A DNA stretch of 64,000 nucleotides, taken from the NCBI RefSeq assembly GCF_964340395.1, contig NC_135557.1:18921625-18985624 (forward strand), read 5' to 3'. Both the position numbers and the translations under genes were made by a program. The stretch is from Glandiceps talaboti. Its lineage: Eukaryota > Hemichordata > Enteropneusta > Spengelidae. The notes under the pieces were generated by a model. It was given only the letters and a program-made list of their open reading frames with translations, searched no databases and had not been told where the DNA came from. Positions 11,801-26,300 of the stretch are shown here, piece by piece. Position 1 is the first letter of the stretch; the number at the start of each line of letters is the position of its first letter.

Positions 11801-14800
11801 TTAAGTCAATCTCACAATGGTGTACAATTCCAATGTCATGCCAGGAACAGTCAGTTTGCTATGAATACAAAAGTAGAGTCAACAAACCAAGGAATCAATG
11901 TCTACTGTGAGTATACAACTTCTTAATATTTGTATTAAAATAATCGACCAGTTTCATGACAGAGGAGTCGCCATGAAATTATCTAATCTAATCTAATTCT
12001 TATATAGCGCATTCCACATAAATATCACAATGCACTTTACAAAGCACAGAAAAACGAGTATAAAAACAGACTCAAGCGAAAGTCTTACTGAAGAAATAGG
12101 TCTTACGGCCTGATTTAAATGCCTTGAATGTAGCGACACTCTGCAGATACGATGGCAGAGCATACCACAAGTGTGGGGCACAAATTGATAATGCTCTGTC
12201 ACCATAATAAGCAGTATTGCTGAGTGGTTGGTGTTAGTCAATTTCATTCCGTGAGTTACTGCGTAAAACACGTATGGGGCTACGACAGGTAAGTAACCGA
12301 CTAAGATAGCCAGGTACAAAACCATGAAGTACTTTGAATGTTAAGCAGAGAATTTTAAATTCTGTACGGTGTTGTACTGGTAGCCAGTGTAACACTTTGA
12401 GAAAAGGGGTAAGGTGATTACACTTCTCTCTAATAACTAAACGAGCTGCAGAATACTGAATCATTTCAAGTTTCTGAATCGCATATGCTGGGAGGCCAAA
12501 CAGTAATTAGGTGTCTACTGTTGCAATGCCATTGATATCAAAATTAAAGAAACATTAACAAGGTACAGTACTATGAGATTTGTTTCTGTATCTTGATTTG
12601 TTCATTATCAGAAAGAGAAGTGTTCTATTTTTGAAGCCATAGAACCAACAATATGTTGTCAACTGATGGATAAAATATGGTTGTGACAAATAATTTCAAA
12701 ATCATGCAGAATTTGATATCTACTCGAAACAAAAAGTCATCCTATGGCCATAAAATATTGCTGCTCACATCTGCTATAAATGTTAAGGTCACAAAATTAA
12801 AGGACATGCACATGTATGTAACTGTAGTACCAAATAATTGTACCAGGTTTGGTTGCAGATGAAATGTGGATGTGGGAAATATTGGTCATACTTAAATGCA
12901 TGGACACATAGATGTAGTTGCATAGGCAGACAGATACATGGGTTATTCTCATTGTCCCTGTGCTAGTTGGGAGTCAAAAAAGAGGGCACGATTTATGACA
13001 AATTCTGTACTGAGACTTGCAGTCACTGAGTTAGGAACGGAAGTTTTTCACTGTGGCATATCTATTTATTTATCACTATCTTTTTATTTATTTATTTTTT
13101 GTAGCAGAGGTAAAGTTCCAGATAAATTGAACAAGAACAAGTTGACAGACACCTTTCACATAACTGACAGCAAACTAATAACATGCAAGTGACCTCCTGA
13201 TTCTCATTTATTATATATTTATACTTTTCCAGTTCCCCCTTTGCAAGTATCGCTATTAGCTGACAAGTCAAATCCAGTACAAGAAGACATGACCTTAACA
13301 TTGACCTGTACAACAGAAAGTAGTAATCCAGTAGCTACTATCTCCTGGTATAAGAATGGTGTATTATGGAGTGAAAGTGAAGGAGAGACAATGGGATCTG
13401 CTGAACAATCAAATGGAGATGATAATGGCAAAGTCACTACACAACAGCTCACCATTACATTGACTCCATACCATAACAAGGATATATACACATGTAAAGG
13501 CAGGAATGACCAATTCAGTGGCAATGTAGTGGAATCAGATCCAATCCAACTTAACGTTCATTGTAAGTCATACAAAGTTTTTGTACAAATATATTAATGT
13601 TGCTTTAACTAACTTATCACAAACTTTGCCTAGCAGTATATCAGTTACTCCCATAAGAGCAAAAGTGGATTTTGAGTCATATATTAGTTTTGAATTAAAA
13701 ATCAAATCCCTCATATAAACATCATACAATGAAAAAGTAGCAATACTTGCATACATGGTTAATATTTTCAATGCTCTTCATTATTAAATGTGAGACATTG
13801 CATCAATGAAAAATTGATTCAACAGTTCATCTATTTCTTCAATAATTTCGGAATATGAAATTATAGAACGTTATTCTATATGAGAAAAACTGTATAGATC
13901 TACACATTTTTAATACTTAATATGTGTGTCATATTGTTTATTTAGTGACTGTCAAGTAATGATCCAAAATAACTTATTTATAAATCATGTCTTCTTTATT
14001 CAGATACAGTACAATCCTTTTGAAATAAATGCACAGATACCAATATTGTTATTAATAATTAAGCAGATAAATTTCAGTTAATGATGGTACAATCTGAAAT
14101 TTACTGTTTTCTGTTGTGCTTGCCGACCAGACAACACAAGACTTCGTCTCATCACTGTGAACCCCATCTCATAAATGTAATCACTTTTTTCAATGATTTC
14201 CTTCTTCATATATACTTTAAAAATAACTACTATTTTTTTCATTCACGCAAGCAATAAGTTTATTTAAATATATATTATAATATGTTGGCCAAGTGACAAA
14301 TCAGAATATATGATTGTATTGAATTGATGACACTTTACATATGATGACTTAACATTGACCAAATCATAACTGCAACCACACAATACTTCCAAGCGAAAAT
14401 GGCTAAATTTTGACTAAGTCTTGCATCAGTCTATAGTTATTTCAAGTTTGCTTCATTTTTAGCACAACTGAACTGAGGTTCAGTAGTGCTATGGGGATCG
14501 CCCGGCATCTGTCTGTCTGTCTGTGTGTGTGTGTGTGTGTGTAAACTGCTGAACCGATTGCCACGATATTTGGTGGGTCCATTACCTTGGGTATCTAGTT
14601 GGGAAATTGTTCAAATCAAAATGATCACATCACAGGTGTGTGATTTGGGTCAAAAAATGTGATTTTTGGTCAAAAAACTTAAACTCAGAATCTACTGGGC
14701 AGATTGATGCGAAATTTGGTGGGAACATTTTTAAGGGGGTGTAAAGTAAGATTTGTTCATGACATGATGATTCCATCAGTGATATGCAAATTAGGGCTAA

Positions 14801-17268
14801 AAATGTGTTTTGGGGTTAAAACTCTATAATTCCAAAAAAAACTACTGAGCAGATTGGGCTGAAATTTAATGGGGATGCATCTAGGGATGTATGGACAAAG
14901 AAATATTAAGCATACAATGATTCCATGAGTGATATGCAAATTAGGTATAAAAATGTTCATTTTTGGTCAAAAACTTATATCTCAAAAAGTACTTGGTCAC
15001 CGAGTCTGAAACTTGGTGAGATGTTTCCGAAAGTGTTATTCTGCAGATTTTCTTCAAAACATTTTGACAAAATTGGCCCTGCCGACCATGACCCCACCCT
15101 TAGCAACAACCAAATGGCAGTATATTTTGGTCAAATAACAACATCATCTGGTAGGCAAATGAGGAAACATTCAAAAAATGTATGCAAATACCCTAGCAAC
15201 CATGACCACGCCCATAGCAACAGCCAAATGGTGGTGTATTTCACAAAGATAACAGGGATTAATAGACAATTGAATAAACATTCAAAAAATGTATGCAAAT
15301 TTGCCTAGCAACAAGACCACGCCCATAGCAACAGCCAAATAATCACGTATATATTGCAAAGATAACAACGGGGATTAATGGACAATTGAATAAACATTCA
15401 AATAATGTATGTGAATATGCCTAGCAACAAGACCATGCCCATAGCAACAGCCAAATAATCATGTATATTGCCAAGATAATATCAGGAATTTCATACACAA
15501 GTAAACAAAAACATACAAAAATGTTAATATATCTAACAACATGACCATGCCCATAGCAACAGCCAAATGATAGCATATACCGTAAAGATAGCAACATGGT
15601 TGGATAGGCAACTGGATAGTCATTCAACAAATGACCACTTATTGTTAGCATGGACTACCATATGGATAAACATTTTTAGAAACTGTACAGTTGTGCTACA
15701 ACGCCATTGGCGGTATTTTTAAATACTGTAAGTGTTGTTTGTAAACATATTTATCTTAATTGCAGACACACCATTTGTTTTAAATGAAACTGAAAATTCA
15801 AAATCAGCAGCAGATGAAGGAGAACCAGCCACACTGATTTGTGAAATTGATAGTAATCCTGATGCAACAATAACATGGTACAAGGATGGTAATGAGGTGG
15901 ACATCAATGACAAATTTTCTATCAAGGAATCAAACATTGGAACTCAATTTAAGAGCACACTTTTGTTAAACAGAACAGAGAGAATTGATCACGGAAATTA
16001 TATCTGTAAAGCTGACAATAACATAGGCAGTGTAAATTTCACTGTTACACTACTAGGAAAAAGTAAGTTATGTTTTTTTAATTTTAAAATCACTCTTCAC
16101 AGTGAATGTTTTATCTACAAATGCAAACCAATCATATCAAAGAGCTCTAGGATATGTCTAGGTAAAAGCACTTGGCAGATCTGTATTAAAGTCTTGTTTG
16201 TACATTGTATATTATCATACTGAACCCCAATAAATATTGATTGGCAAATGGAATACATTAAATTTAAATCCAGTCAGGTAGCCTACACTGTCATGAGCAT
16301 TAATCTAGGTATATGCTGATTCAATACTGCTACTGTTAATCAGTGGAAATTGTGTATTGTCATGAGAGTTAGCTAAATTCATGTTGATTCAATATTGCTA
16401 TTGTTAATCAGTGAGAATGATCTTATTGTAGGTGATCCAGATGCTCCAACAAACATTGAAATAACATCAAGAAGTTACACTAGCCTAACTATTGAGATTA
16501 TCCCTGGTTTTGATGGAGGAGAACCTGAAAGCATAATGTATTATGTGGAATATCACAACTCAACACATGAAGACTGGCAACCATGGCCATCAAATGGACA
16601 AGGCACTAGAAACACTCAAATGACAATTACTGATTTGATTGAAAATACTACATATGTTATTAAAGCCAGAGCTGAGAATAGTCTAGGACTAGGACCTTAC
16701 TCTAATGAATATGCCTCTAAAACGTATGGTGAGTAGTTTTCATGTACAATACATCATACATGTGTGTATACATGTGAGTGAACATGTCATGACTGGAAAT
16801 TGCACACAATACATTTTAGTATATAATTTATGTAAGGATTCACAAATGTTCATCAGAATCATGTATTTATTGTATCATCACATATTGGTACTGAGGTATA
16901 TTTTGCCAGCTCTTGAAAACACATGCATCTTACAGATGTAGATCTTTGGGATATGCTATTTGATTTCTGGGGTTGGAGATAGAGGAATTTTGAGAAACTA
17001 AATTGCTGCAGGCAAAAAAAAAACTATTGCTGACCAGCTTAAGACAGGAAACAAAAATGTGTTTCAAGGCTGTGCTGCAAGTACAGAATTAGCTACCTAG
17101 CTAAAAATGGCAACTTCCCAGGTACATTTTACAAGATTTTGTAGGTTTATACTGCCGGAAAATTGATGAGTGTCAGTGTTGCAATGTATGTCATTCGGGA
17201 TAACCCACAATCTCCTGTGGTTACTGTGCAATGGTCATGTGACTGAGATTGCCCAATCAGGTTATGAC

Positions 17269-17334
<66 letters not shown>

Positions 17335-20300
17335 ATCCTCTTTGCTGAAAGGGTTGTCAGTGAGTGTCCTTATGCTGTGGAAATTGTGTCACATCAACTC
17401 ATTTGCCTGAGATTTTAACCCCACACCCATTAAGTTCAACAAGACTAGGGTTGGGATGTTCTGGTCATTCCAAAACTCTTGTATTTCAGTATGTGACTGG
17501 TGACAATGCCAAAACAAACCAATACACTACAATGGAATCAAATTACTGAGAATACTGACCTGACTTCGTACCTTGAATCCGACAATTTTTCATAATGATA
17601 AAATAGTTTTATATGGTATGGCATGCACACGATATGTTAGTTTTCTAAATTCAACTTTCAATACTGAGCAGGAGAGGAAATTGCTATCACCTCAACATAT
17701 TAAAATAGCACCAGAAAGCACACTATTTCAGTCCTTGAATTTCAAAATTTCTAAGAGCAGGAGGAAAACCTCCTCTCATACCCACCTTACTTGATGCCCT
17801 TGTACTTCCATTCTATATCTTTCGGTTATAAACATAACTTTCTGGCCATAGTCTGGTATTTTACCAAGTAGAAACAATCAACAAGTATCACCATAACAAC
17901 AATGGTCTAATTTTATTCTTCAAGCAGGCACAGAGCAGTACAGATGTGGATGGTAGCTGATAGTGTGGCACAAATGACTATCTTACAGACTGGTCACATG
18001 GTTGAGGCAAACAAAATGAATACCAAGATGAACAAAGAAAATAATGTCTTGGACACTGTTACACAAAGAATCTTAATTGTTTATTGACAAGTGTCTTCAA
18101 CCATATCACTTCATCATGTGTTGTGCAGTGTTTACAACTGCAATGCAAGGCACACATTAAAACTTTGTCTAATCAAGTCAACAGCCACTCAACTTCAGTT
18201 TTTGATCTGAAAGTATTGTTCCTGAAACTATATAACACTGAGTGTATTCTATTTCTATGCTCATGTACAGGTAAACCACTAGTTACCGTTGATGATGGCA
18301 AACTAACTTGGACTCTCCATGAAGACCCAGATTTAGTGTGTGTGAAAGTTGAAGCATTAGCTGGTGCTGATGACTGGATAGTTGAGAATGAATGTGTGGA
18401 TGTTACGATAACTGAATATACAGTCAACGATAAAAGTGTAACATACAGAATTACCTATTGTACTATTGGTGGTGAATGTGAAGAGTCAGTGTTCAAAGCT
18501 GTCAAAGGTACACATACACTTTAACATGCAGCTACAAATTTGTCTCATAAGTAGTATTCTATTCAAGTTTCAAGAAGTTGCATATAGTTGTACATTTTAG
18601 TAACACTTGAATTATCCCTCGATATGTATGTACCGTCCATCTGTCTGTCTTGTGTCAACCTCAGGCATACTCCATTTGCTACAAAAAAATCAATTCTACC
18701 ATGATGAATGACAATCATAGTGATGAACAAGTTTTACTACTCATAGATGAAAGATTTATCGAAGACACAAGCTGATTTTCATAGGAGATTTGTATTTTAG
18801 GGAAGTTCTGACTTAGTTTACCACTTTGTCAACTCTCCTGTACCATTTACATATAAAGAGAGTGGAGCTGATCAGCTGCAACTGATATGGCCTTTGACCT
18901 CAATTCAGTGAATCGTTTTGAACTCATCCCCCCCCCCAAAAAAAAAAGAAGAGAAGATGGGGTTTACCTACTAGTAGACATGTGATACAAAATGGTGTGA
19001 TGAAACCGTCGTTAATTTTTTGGTTGGTTCTTTCAAATTTCATAAAAGATATTACAAAATCTGTCAACAGCAAAGTAATGATAGGATGAAATAAAATATG
19101 ATAGACGAGTTTGAAACAGAAACAACAACTTGTTTCCCCAACAGACATTTGATTCAAAAATATAATTTCTACAGTAATGGTGAGAGTTAAAGTTTTTACA
19201 TGTAATATTGAAGGTAATGAACATGAACATAATCAAATTTCAGAACGTTTATCAATTGATTTATCATACATGTACCTTTCATAACATGATATCATCTATT
19301 ATTCCAACAGTTGCTCCTGATGATAAAGAAAATGACACACTTCCTGGCATCATTGGTATATCAATTGCCATTGCTATATGTCTTGCAGCTGTAATTGTAC
19401 TTTCAGTTCTAATCTACAGAAATGCACAACATAAAAAAAGTAAGTAGTACTAGTTAAATTATTGGATTAATGCAGTTAATCATATTTGTTTGTTTATTTC
19501 AAATGTGTTATCATCTGTTGTGCTTCCCTGCATGAAGGTATAATCATTTTGGTAATGATGACAACAAAGACTTATAATTTACCAAGCTATGTATGATGAT
19601 GCACATATAAAGTTTTCAGTCATGTTTGGAATTATAAAGGAGTTTGTATATACATATTGTTATTGGATATAAATATACATTTTGAAACTGATATATCTGG
19701 TCATGTATGATAAATTGATATTTTCTGTTCTGGTGAATCAAGCTTTATGTCAATATGTGGATTATAACTATATATCTATTCATTTTTTCCTAATTTCAGA
19801 AGGACTTGGAGCAGCTCCTAGGTAAATATTAGTCTAAGAATAATTATCAATATTGCTATTAAACACATGTAAAGGTAATTAAAAGTTCTGTTCGAAACAT
19901 AAAGGACAGAAATGATAACTGAAGTTTACACTGCATGTGCACTGTACTGAGTCATTGTCAACAAGATGACTTACCCACTGTATTCTCCTTTGGAACTAAA
20001 GTTTACCTTTACAAACACAAATGAACTTTCACTTGCTTCACATGATTGTGCTATTTGTTTTTCACCATGGTATGTATACATATGGAAAGTGTTGTGTTAT
20101 TGTATGTATAAACATTTTCTGATCAGATGAGTCATTTAAGATGTATTATTGTTCATTTTAATTTGGCTGATGAACAGATCATGAAATTGCTGAACAAGTG
20201 CATGTCAATCAATCAAACTTGCAGATCAATTTTGCATTTGTTAAAACAGCAACTGCTCTGTAGTAATATGCAGCCGCTAATGTACAGTAGCTAATGTACT

Positions 20301-23300
20301 TGTATAATTCTATGCATGATTATTCATGATAGATTTCTACATCTCAATTGCCTTGGAATTTCACTATGTTCTGCAAGAAAGCTTTCTTGTAATAATCAAT
20401 AAATGTGTGCCAAGATTTTGCTGTGTATACACAAAAAGACCACATACTTTTAAGAAATAAACTTAACCAAATGTTAGTCCTACTTGCTAACGGTGTAAGT
20501 CTGAACTAGATTCTGACTGTTCATTCCTTTCTCTATCCTGCAGAGATGCAGGCATGCCCATTCTAACAAGTTAGCAGGGCCAAATAGTCAAAATATTTTT
20601 ACAAAGATGAACTATCTCTTCATTTTACCATTCTTGACTACAATAGTCACAATAGTAGCCCAAGTTGGTTTTATGCTTGTTATTAGGCTTCTAAAATGCA
20701 ACATATACATTATAGCTAAATCCCTCAATTCTAATAATATTTATGACCTTCAAATGACAAATTTGAATTGAATCATATGATACATTGTTATGTGACACTA
20801 CAGAAATGCAACGAGTAACGTGTACAGTGGAGTTGAAAATCCAGTCATGGATCACAGTCACAGTGATGAAAGATACACACAACCAGAGATGGCATCTGCT
20901 CCTAGCTCTCGCAATGGTGGAGATGTTTCTGGCATAAACACAGCAGGTGCAAATTTAACTAAATTGATTTCATATTTCCACTCATTCCTTTCATTCATGA
21001 CTCACTATCTCTGTAATTTCATCTACAAATCAGACCTGATGAGTGTACACGTCTAGCAGATGAAACCTCAGCTGGTGAACAAGAATCAAGTCTGTTCTCA
21101 CCTCAAGGTAGAACAAAGTTCAAGCAATTGTCTTCTGTAGCGCATGGTTATAGTAGGTTACATATGTAGATTATATGTGAATACTTAGATATTATTTGCT
21201 ATCGTTCAGCCAAGGGAAATATTTAGATATAGCACATTTTGAAAACTATAGTTCAACCAAAAATACTAATCAGATCTCTGCATTGTCTCAATAAATGTCT
21301 GTTACAAATTTTATTTCAAAGCAGCACATTCTTGAGATATTGATGATACAGACAAGCAGACAGACATGTAGGCAGTCAGACAGTGATACGTACACTGATG
21401 CTTGACATCGCTTAAACTCCCTGTCAGGAGCTACATGTAAAAATATATTACTTGTATCACAAATTGAACTTGTCTTTTCCCTTGGTGTAACAAGGTTTCA
21501 AAAAGTAAATATCTAAGGGTCCACTTGAGAGTAGCACTACACATATACATATACTCACATAGAATAGAATACACAGAATTACCAGAACAAAACTAACTTT
21601 CCAAGTATCAGATTAAATATAATATTGAGTTATACAATTACATATAGTACAACACAATGCATGCACTAAGTCTCTTGCACTTACATATAATATTAACAAA
21701 TTGAACATGTCCATTATAAGTATGAAATGTCAGTCAAGTGAAACCGATCCCATTATTCATGTTCATATTTGAAGGAATTCCACCATATGGTAAAGTTGAT
21801 AAGGCAAAGAAAAAGAAGAACCCAGCCAAGTCTCAGGACATTGTTGTTGACCCATCAGAGATAAAACTGTATGCTAATGTTGACACAAAGAAGGATACAA
21901 ATAAACAACAACTCAAGGGTAAGAACTTATCTTTTATTGCTTGAATTTCCTTTCAATTCTATTAATATAGTTACACTTGGCACATATATTTAATAAGGTA
22001 CTATGTTACATTGCTATTAAATGAGAAATCATAAAACTGACTAAATGACTATAACTTTACCGAACAAAGACAAGCAAAGTAGATTCAGTATGGTTGCATA
22101 TAATCCCCTATCATTGCCACTTCATAGTTCATGTTGTCATGCACAATATCATAATGGTAAAAATAAAAAGACAAGCAAAGTAAATACAGTATGGATGCAC
22201 AAATCCCCCATCATTGCCACTGCATAGTTCATGTTGTCATGCGCAATATGGTAAAAATAAAAAGACAAGCAAAGTAGATTCAGTATGGTTGCACAAATCC
22301 CCCATCATTGCCACTTCATAGTTCATGTTGTCATGCGCAATATGGTAAAAATAAAAAGACAAGCAAAGTAGATTCAGTATGGTTGCACAAATCCCCCATC
22401 ATTGCCACTTCATGTTGTCATGCAGCAATATGGTAAACATAGCCAAATGCAGAATACGTTTAATCAAAATTCTGATATAGTCCTTCATGTAATGGAAATA
22501 ACAAATTGAAAACTTTTATTCTAAGGAATATTATTCTTAGTTCAGATAAACCACCACACAAATGGTTGAAATACTGAAAAAAGCTAGAAAATTATGTTTC
22601 CCCATATCTTATTTATTTCAATGTTTTAATTCAGTAACTTTAGTTCAGCAACCTGTTATCTATTTCTCACATATTAAATGTAAATATATTCAGTGTATTT
22701 GTACTGAATTAAGAACATGTAGGTAAATCCATCTGAGTTAAGTAAACTGGTTATTTTACCAAAGTTAGCTACCAGTGTTTTTATGAAGAGGAGTATGTAA
22801 AATCTACCTAAGTTCCCAAGTTTTTTCACTAGGGTTCCCAACTAGTGTTCCCAACTAGTGTTTTTGTAAAAAGGGTGCCATGGTAAAATATATCTAAGTT
22901 CCCCTGTCATTTTACTAGGGTTACCTACCAGTGTTGCTGTAAAGGTCGGTAAGCAGGTAAAATCTTCCCGGATTCCCCTGTCATTTTACCAGAGTGACCT
23001 ACCCATGCCTTTGTAAGGGGTGGTAAGCAGGTAAAATCTACCAGAGTTCCCCTGTCATTTTATGAGGGTTCCCTACCAGTAATGGTTTTGTGAAGGGTGG
23101 TAAGCAGGTAAAATGTACCCAAGTTCCCCTGTCAGTTTACCAGGGTTGCCTACCAGTGTGTTTGTAAAGGGTGGTAAGCAGGTAAAATCTACCTGAGTTC
23201 CCAAGTCATGTTACCAGGTTTCCATACCAGTGTAACATGTTTTTGTAAAGGGTGATAAACAGGTAAAATCTACCTGAGTTCCCAAGTCATGTTACCAGGG

Positions 23301-26300
23301 TTCCCTACCAGTGTTTTTGTGAATTGCGGTAAGGAGGCAAAATATACCTGAGTTCCCCTGTCACATTACCAGGGTTACCTGCCAGTGTTTTTGTGACGGG
23401 TGTTGAGCATGTAAAATGTACCTGAGTTCCCCTGTCAGTTTACCAGGGTTACCTACCAATGTTTTTCTACCTGAGTTCCCCTCAGTTTACCAGCGTTCCA
23501 TACCAGTGTTTTTGTAAAGGGTGGTAAGCAGGTAAAATCTACCTGAGTTCCCCTGCCATTTTAGTTTTACCAGGGTTCCCTACCAGTCTTGGTTTTGTGA
23601 AGGGTGGTTAGCAGGTAAAATGTACCTGAGTTCCCCTGTCAGTTTACCAGGGTTACCTACCAGTGTTTTTGTAAAGGGTGGTAAGCAGGTAAGGTCTACC
23701 TAAGTTCCCCTGTCGGTTTAACAGAGTTCTCCACATCAGTATGGTATACTGTATTGGATGCAATTCCAGTTTTACCATATTCCCCTTTTTATTACCGGGG
23801 TTAACTAACATTAGCAAAACACTGGCAATATAAAAAAGAATAAATCATACCATCACTTTACTAATTTATACATATACATGACTTTAAAATGTCATCTTAA
23901 TTTTCATTATATCTAAGTCTTATGTACTTAATTATATATCAACAGATGCTGAATATCAGGATACAGCAATTGATATGCCAATGTCAGGTACACATGAAGA
24001 ACCACCTTTCTTCTCTAATGGTGCAGGTAGAGAATAAACATCAGTTTACGAAAAACATCATTTGAAAATACTACTTATAAAAAACACCAGGAGTGTTTTT
24101 TATCATTTCACATATGTCAAGAGGGTGGGGTTGATAAGTCTAAAGTAGAAGAAAAGACTATAATTTACATCATTAGACGAAGTTAGTAAAGTGTCTTGTC
24201 TGAAATATGCATAAAAAGTAAACATAAATTTCTCAACACATGTACATATAATTTGCTCATAATCAAAACAAATAATTATTAAAGCATGGTCTGCTGAGAA
24301 TAACATAGAAGTCTATGACATTGGTGACAAAAAAAAAAACATGTCTTGTCTGAAGTATGCATGCAAAATGTTTAACTTATGCTTAATTTGTCTGTTCTTC
24401 TTAAACATTAATTAAAACATAATGTTATTTATTTATTTACTAAAACATTTATTTATTTATTTATTTATATATTTATTTATTTGTGAAGACACAATAAATG
24501 GCACTGGCAAGAGAACTTAATAAATGAAGCATTGACTGATTGAATTTAACATAAATTGTTTTGAAAATATCTAATATATCATTAAAATATCTGGCAGTAA
24601 CATTTGCTAAAATGTAAAGAATGCTTATCATACACTGTCAGTAATTAATGCATTTGTGAGATAATAACAAATAGACTTAATTTTATCAAAGGTATAATGT
24701 ATTTATCAGTCATGATGCATACTGCATTTTTCAGAAGGTGCATATGCCAATCTTCCAAGTACAAGGCCAAAAGGTGATGGAGCTGATGCCGATCCTGCTC
24801 CTGTTCCTGCTCCAAAAAGTGCCAAGAAGAAGGGGAAGAAAGACCGTCCTAAAAAAACAACTGATGCCAAAAAACAGGCTGGAAAGGAGGAACGTTCATA
24901 TGACAATGTACCTGTTGATGAAACAAACAACAAGAATGATATGGCAGAAAACCCCTATGAAATGCCTGTGGAATCAGTGAAGAAGGAAGCTAGACCGGTA
25001 TTGAAAAAAATTATATTTTTACTTTCAAAATTTTCCATGAAAGAAATTATCTACATCTGGACTTTCAACTCACACATGTATTTATCTCTTCTTTAAATTT
25101 AAATTCAAAATTCATCAGGGTTCTGTTATTAAATTTGACGACAAATATGAAAAACTGAACTTTAAACAAAATTATTAATGTAAATAACAAACAATAGGAG
25201 ATTGTAGTACAGTATATGCAAAATTAAATATTCAAAAAAATGACGTTCTGTTTGAAGATCATTGTAAGTGTTTGTTATTGACATTTAATGTACTTTCAGT
25301 CTTTGTGTAAGTGGTAAATCTAAATGCTGTGCAGTTAAACTCTTGGGAAACATTTATGACTGTAATGTCATACCACTGCATTCCTGTGGCTGCTATAAAT
25401 AACTTTTGGGCTAGTTGGGAATGTTGCCAGGGGTTCCCCTATTCAAATAATACATGTGTCATATGTATGAAAAGACTAAGTGTATAAATGTGTAAACAGG
25501 AATCCAAAGTGAAAGTAGGTCATAGACATAATATCAGCAAACCAGCTAACTCCCTAACACTGTGAATTTTATCATTAATTTAATTTTCCATACAGAATGC
25601 AAGTACTTCAATCAAATAACAAATCAATCAATCAATCAATCAGTGTACTGTAAATATAAGGATAGCTGAGGATAACTGTTTGAATGTTCTAAACTTAAAA
25701 CATTATGAATATCATTACACCAACATCATTGACCATGTACAGATGTAAAATGTAGGTCACATCATAAATTCAAAAGTTTATGTAGTAACTACATGTTTAC
25801 TTTCTTAAGTATAGGCCAAGTCAGTGGTGTTATAACCTTAGCTATGTAAATGTAAACATATTATGACAACTGTAACTGTCATCTTTGCAATATCTTAATC
25901 TATCACTGTAAGAGAAAGTCACAATATTTCTGACATCAATAAAATTATAAAAGCAGAAAAACTGACTAAAAGTGATGTTTATTTAGTTGTTTGATGTTTA
26001 TTTAGTTGTTTCTGTTCATTTCAAATACATGCTAGGGCCACTAAACTGTAATAAAGTTACATTTTTTTTCAAATCTGTATATTGTGACATCTCACTTTGA
26101 ATCTAAATTTCTCTAGTTCTTATTTTTTTACTCAATAAAATTTCCCTCTCTGTTATTTCAGGAACCCCAGGAAGGAAATGTGGAGGGATTGACTTATGCT
26201 GACTTGAGTTTTCAAGGACCTAGTGGTGGTACAGGTGACAAGCCCAAACCTAAACTAAAACCTAAACCCAAGCCACAACCTGAAGAAGCTACAGCATATT

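Larger units (their letters stand above)
21919..23945 (+). other. Receptor intron 13 (minisatellite-rich)
   Basis: 2.0-kb intron, mostly two tandem arrays (22069-22437 and about 22745-23740). The open frame at 22045-22227 is array sequence, not a gene. Confidence 0.75.
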
